NCBI RefSeq assembly: GCF_040564635.1
Contig: NZ_CP159837.1
Coordinates: 1,243,001-1,307,000, forward strand
Direction: 5' to 3'
DNA: 64,000 bases
From: Planktothricoides raciborskii GIHE-MW2
Lineage (GTDB): Bacteria; Cyanobacteriota; Cyanobacteriia; Cyanobacteriales; Laspinemataceae
Part shown: positions 62,681 to 64,000 of the stretch, in pieces
How the letters are laid out: each line of letters starts with the position of its first letter
How positions within the stretch are numbered: position 1 is the first letter of the stretch
Notes under the pieces: model-generated
What the model saw: only the letters and a program-made list of their open reading frames with translations
What the model was told of the DNA's origin: nothing
Database searches by the model: none
Program-made: the position numbers and the translations under genes

Positions 62681-63174
62681 GGTTATTTGTTGTTTGTTGT
62701 TTGTTGTTTGTTGGTGGTTGTTTGTTGGTGTTTGGTGGTTGGTGGTTGATGCTTGGGGAACGGGGAACGGGGAACGGTTATCAGGGAACGGGGAAAGTGA
62801 AAAGTTAAAAGTGAAAAGTTGTAGGGGCGAATGGCCAGAAAGCCCCTACAAAAGTCGTAGGGGCGTCCTTGCGAAGCATAATCCGTCAGGCTATATGGCC
62901 AGAAAGCCCGTACAAAAGAAGTATCACTATTCACTATTCACTATTGACTATTCACTCTTTCCTCTTTCCTGTTGTTGTTGGTTGTTGGTGGTTGGTTTAT
63001 TAGAATTTTTGCTTTTGGACCGGCGTCGATCGCCCCAACCCCCCTGAAAACCGCCTGCTCCGCACCGCAGCATAGCTGCGAACGGCTTTTCAGCATTTTG
63101 CCACAGATTTATTGGTTATTTGTGGTTCGACTATTGCCCCAATAACGAATAACCAATAACCAGTAACAATTGAA
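62681..63174. repeat. Repeat block: TTGTTTGTTG runs, GGGAACGG array, composite repeat copy 2
   Basis: No gene is supported here. 62683-62750 is a T/G low-complexity run (TTTGTTGTTTGTTG, TGGTGGTTGG). 62757-62795 has GGGGAACGG repeats. 62821-62918 is the inverted copy of the composite repeat at 14814-14931 (GGATTATGCTTCGCAAGGAC complement, GAATGGCCAGAAAGCCCCTA). Then comes TTCACTATTGACTATTCACT and a second TTGTTGTTGGTTGTTGG run. Confidence 0.75.
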
Positions 63175-64000
63175 TTAACTAGAAAGCATTTCTCGCAGTG
63201 GTTGAGTGATCCAGTTAAACCCAACTTTAAGCTGATGGTCTAAGGTGGGGAGGCGATATAAATAGATGAGACGGCGGAGGATATGGGCCGCTGGGCCGTC
63301 GAGTTTGATTCCTAAGCCGGTGAGGGTGGCGTTGTCTAAACCCAATGTCATCATTTCCCCTAAATTTTGATACCGGAAGGGTAATAAAGGACGTTCGGTG
63401 AGAGAGGCCCAAATGTTCCAGGCAGCATAGTCCGCTTGCTGGATGGCAGCTTGGGCAGTGCTGGGAACCCGTTGCTCGCTGGCATCTTGACAGTCCGCTA
63501 AGTCTCCGAGGACAAAGATATCGGGATGGTCGATCGCCTGTAAGGTGGCAGTGGTGGTAATTTGACCCCGTTGATTTTGCTTCAGGGGCAGCGATCGCAC
63601 CACGGGGGAAACTTCGGTGCCCACAGTCCAGAGGACGATATCCACCGGCAAGTTATCGATTTGTTCTTTATATATTAAGGAGATGCTATCCGCTTCGACG
63701 CGATCGACGGTGGTTTCTAAGTCAATCCAAATCCCCCGTTCTTTCAGCGATCGCATCGCCGCAGTCCGATTAAACTCCGAAGCCGATCGCAGAATACTAT
63801 CCGAGGCTTCCACCAACCGAACTCGACCCCGTTCTCCCAGGCGATCGGCCAATTTACAGGCTAATTCAACCCCACTATAGCCACTCCCAACAATGGCAAC
63901 GCGAATTTTATCGCAAACGGAGTTTTCTAACTCTCGGAGTTTTTCTTGCAGCCGATAAGCATCATTAATGGTGCGGAAGGGAATAGCATGGTCAGCACAT
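63175..64000 (-). CDS. Type II NADH dehydrogenase (NDH-2), C-terminal part
   Basis: The frame runs past the right edge of the window, so the N-terminus is missing. The visible 275 residues contain the second dinucleotide-binding motif VAIVGSGYSGVELACKLADR, then VDIVLWTVGTEVSPVVRSLP, the FAD-binding PDIFVLGDLADCQ, and the segment TAQAAIQQADYAAWNI. The C-terminus (YRLPTLDHQLKVGFNWITQP) is the usual membrane-contacting tail. NDH-2 enzymes oxidise NADH and reduce plastoquinone without proton pumping; in cyanobacteria they are thought to sense redox state. Which paralogue this is cannot be told. Confidence 0.88.
   Translation of the reverse strand, partial: CADHAIPFRTINDAYRLQEKLRELENSVCDKIRVAIVGSGYSGVELACKLADRLGERGRVRLVEASDSILRSASEFNRTAAMRSLKERGIWIDLETTVDRVEADSISLIYKEQIDNLPVDIVLWTVGTEVSPVVRSLPLKQNQRGQITTTATLQAIDHPDIFVLGDLADCQDASEQRVPSTAQAAIQQADYAAWNIWASLTERPLLPFRYQNLGEMMTLGLDNATLTGLGIKLDGPAAHILRRLIYLYRLPTLDHQLKVGFNWITQPLREMLSS

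Noticed and set aside
62622-63047. 141-aa plus-strand frame after the HAD gene
   Set aside because: Driven by TTGTTTGTTG low-complexity sequence and the composite repeat; it overlaps the HAD start antisense.

Overview
The window comes from a filamentous, oscillatorian-type cyanobacterium. It carries a complete phycocyanin rod operon (cpcB-cpcA-cpcC-cpcD). HIP1-like GCGATCGC octamers are scattered through genes and spacers on both strands. There is also a PEP-CTERM secreted protein, XisH/XisI, CHAT/DUF1822/NB-ARC conflict-type proteins, several Uma2 and DUF2887 nucleases, and many short palindromic intergenic repeats. I cannot name the genus from the sequence alone.

Layout. 1-2.7 kb: the end of a secreted filamentous-haemagglutinin-like protein and a phosphodiester glycosidase. 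2.7-5.9 kb: the cpc operon on the minus strand, with a strong terminator and an internal hairpin. 6.4-11.4 kb: a defence-like block (Eco57I-type restriction-modification enzyme, XisI, XisH, Uma2). 11.5-14.6 kb: ftsH and gcvT. 15-24.8 kb: housekeeping and stress genes, including an LCIB-type carbonic anhydrase homologue, hflX, a PEP-CTERM protein, grxC with gshB, an oxidoreductase, a YkgJ protein, a TPR protein and a receiver protein. 25-30.6 kb: a topoisomerase A subunit and a large diguanylate cyclase. 30.7-33.6 kb: a minus-strand cluster of two V4R proteins, a phycobiliprotein-like protein and small proteins that resembles part of the Synechocystis slr0144-slr0152 photosystem II assembly (PAP) operon. 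34-37.4 kb: SGNH protein, M48 protease, tRNA-Thr, GNAT.

37.7-58.2 kb is the accessory part. It holds a compact four-gene CHAT protease / DUF1822 / effector-associated-domain operon and a frameshifted wHTH-NB-ARC STAND gene. It also holds two secreted proteins, a tandem duplication of a DUF2887 nuclease, a frameshifted kinase-TPR-periplasmic-binding receptor, a frameshifted MFS exporter, an FHA protein with an early stop, and a calcium-binding-repeat protein preceded by tiny ORFs. Two far-apart promoters here share one layout: 10-bp-phased ATGTCGC arrays, then exactly 12 nt, then TTGACA-N17-TTAACAT. I regard this as the most interesting undescribed signal in the window.

58.3-64 kb: two Uma2 nucleases, an RtcB RNA ligase interrupted by a 212-residue intein at its metal-binding cysteine, a HAD hydrolase, and the C-terminal part of a type II NADH dehydrogenase that runs off the window. 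All function statements rest on reading motifs by eye; no database search was done.
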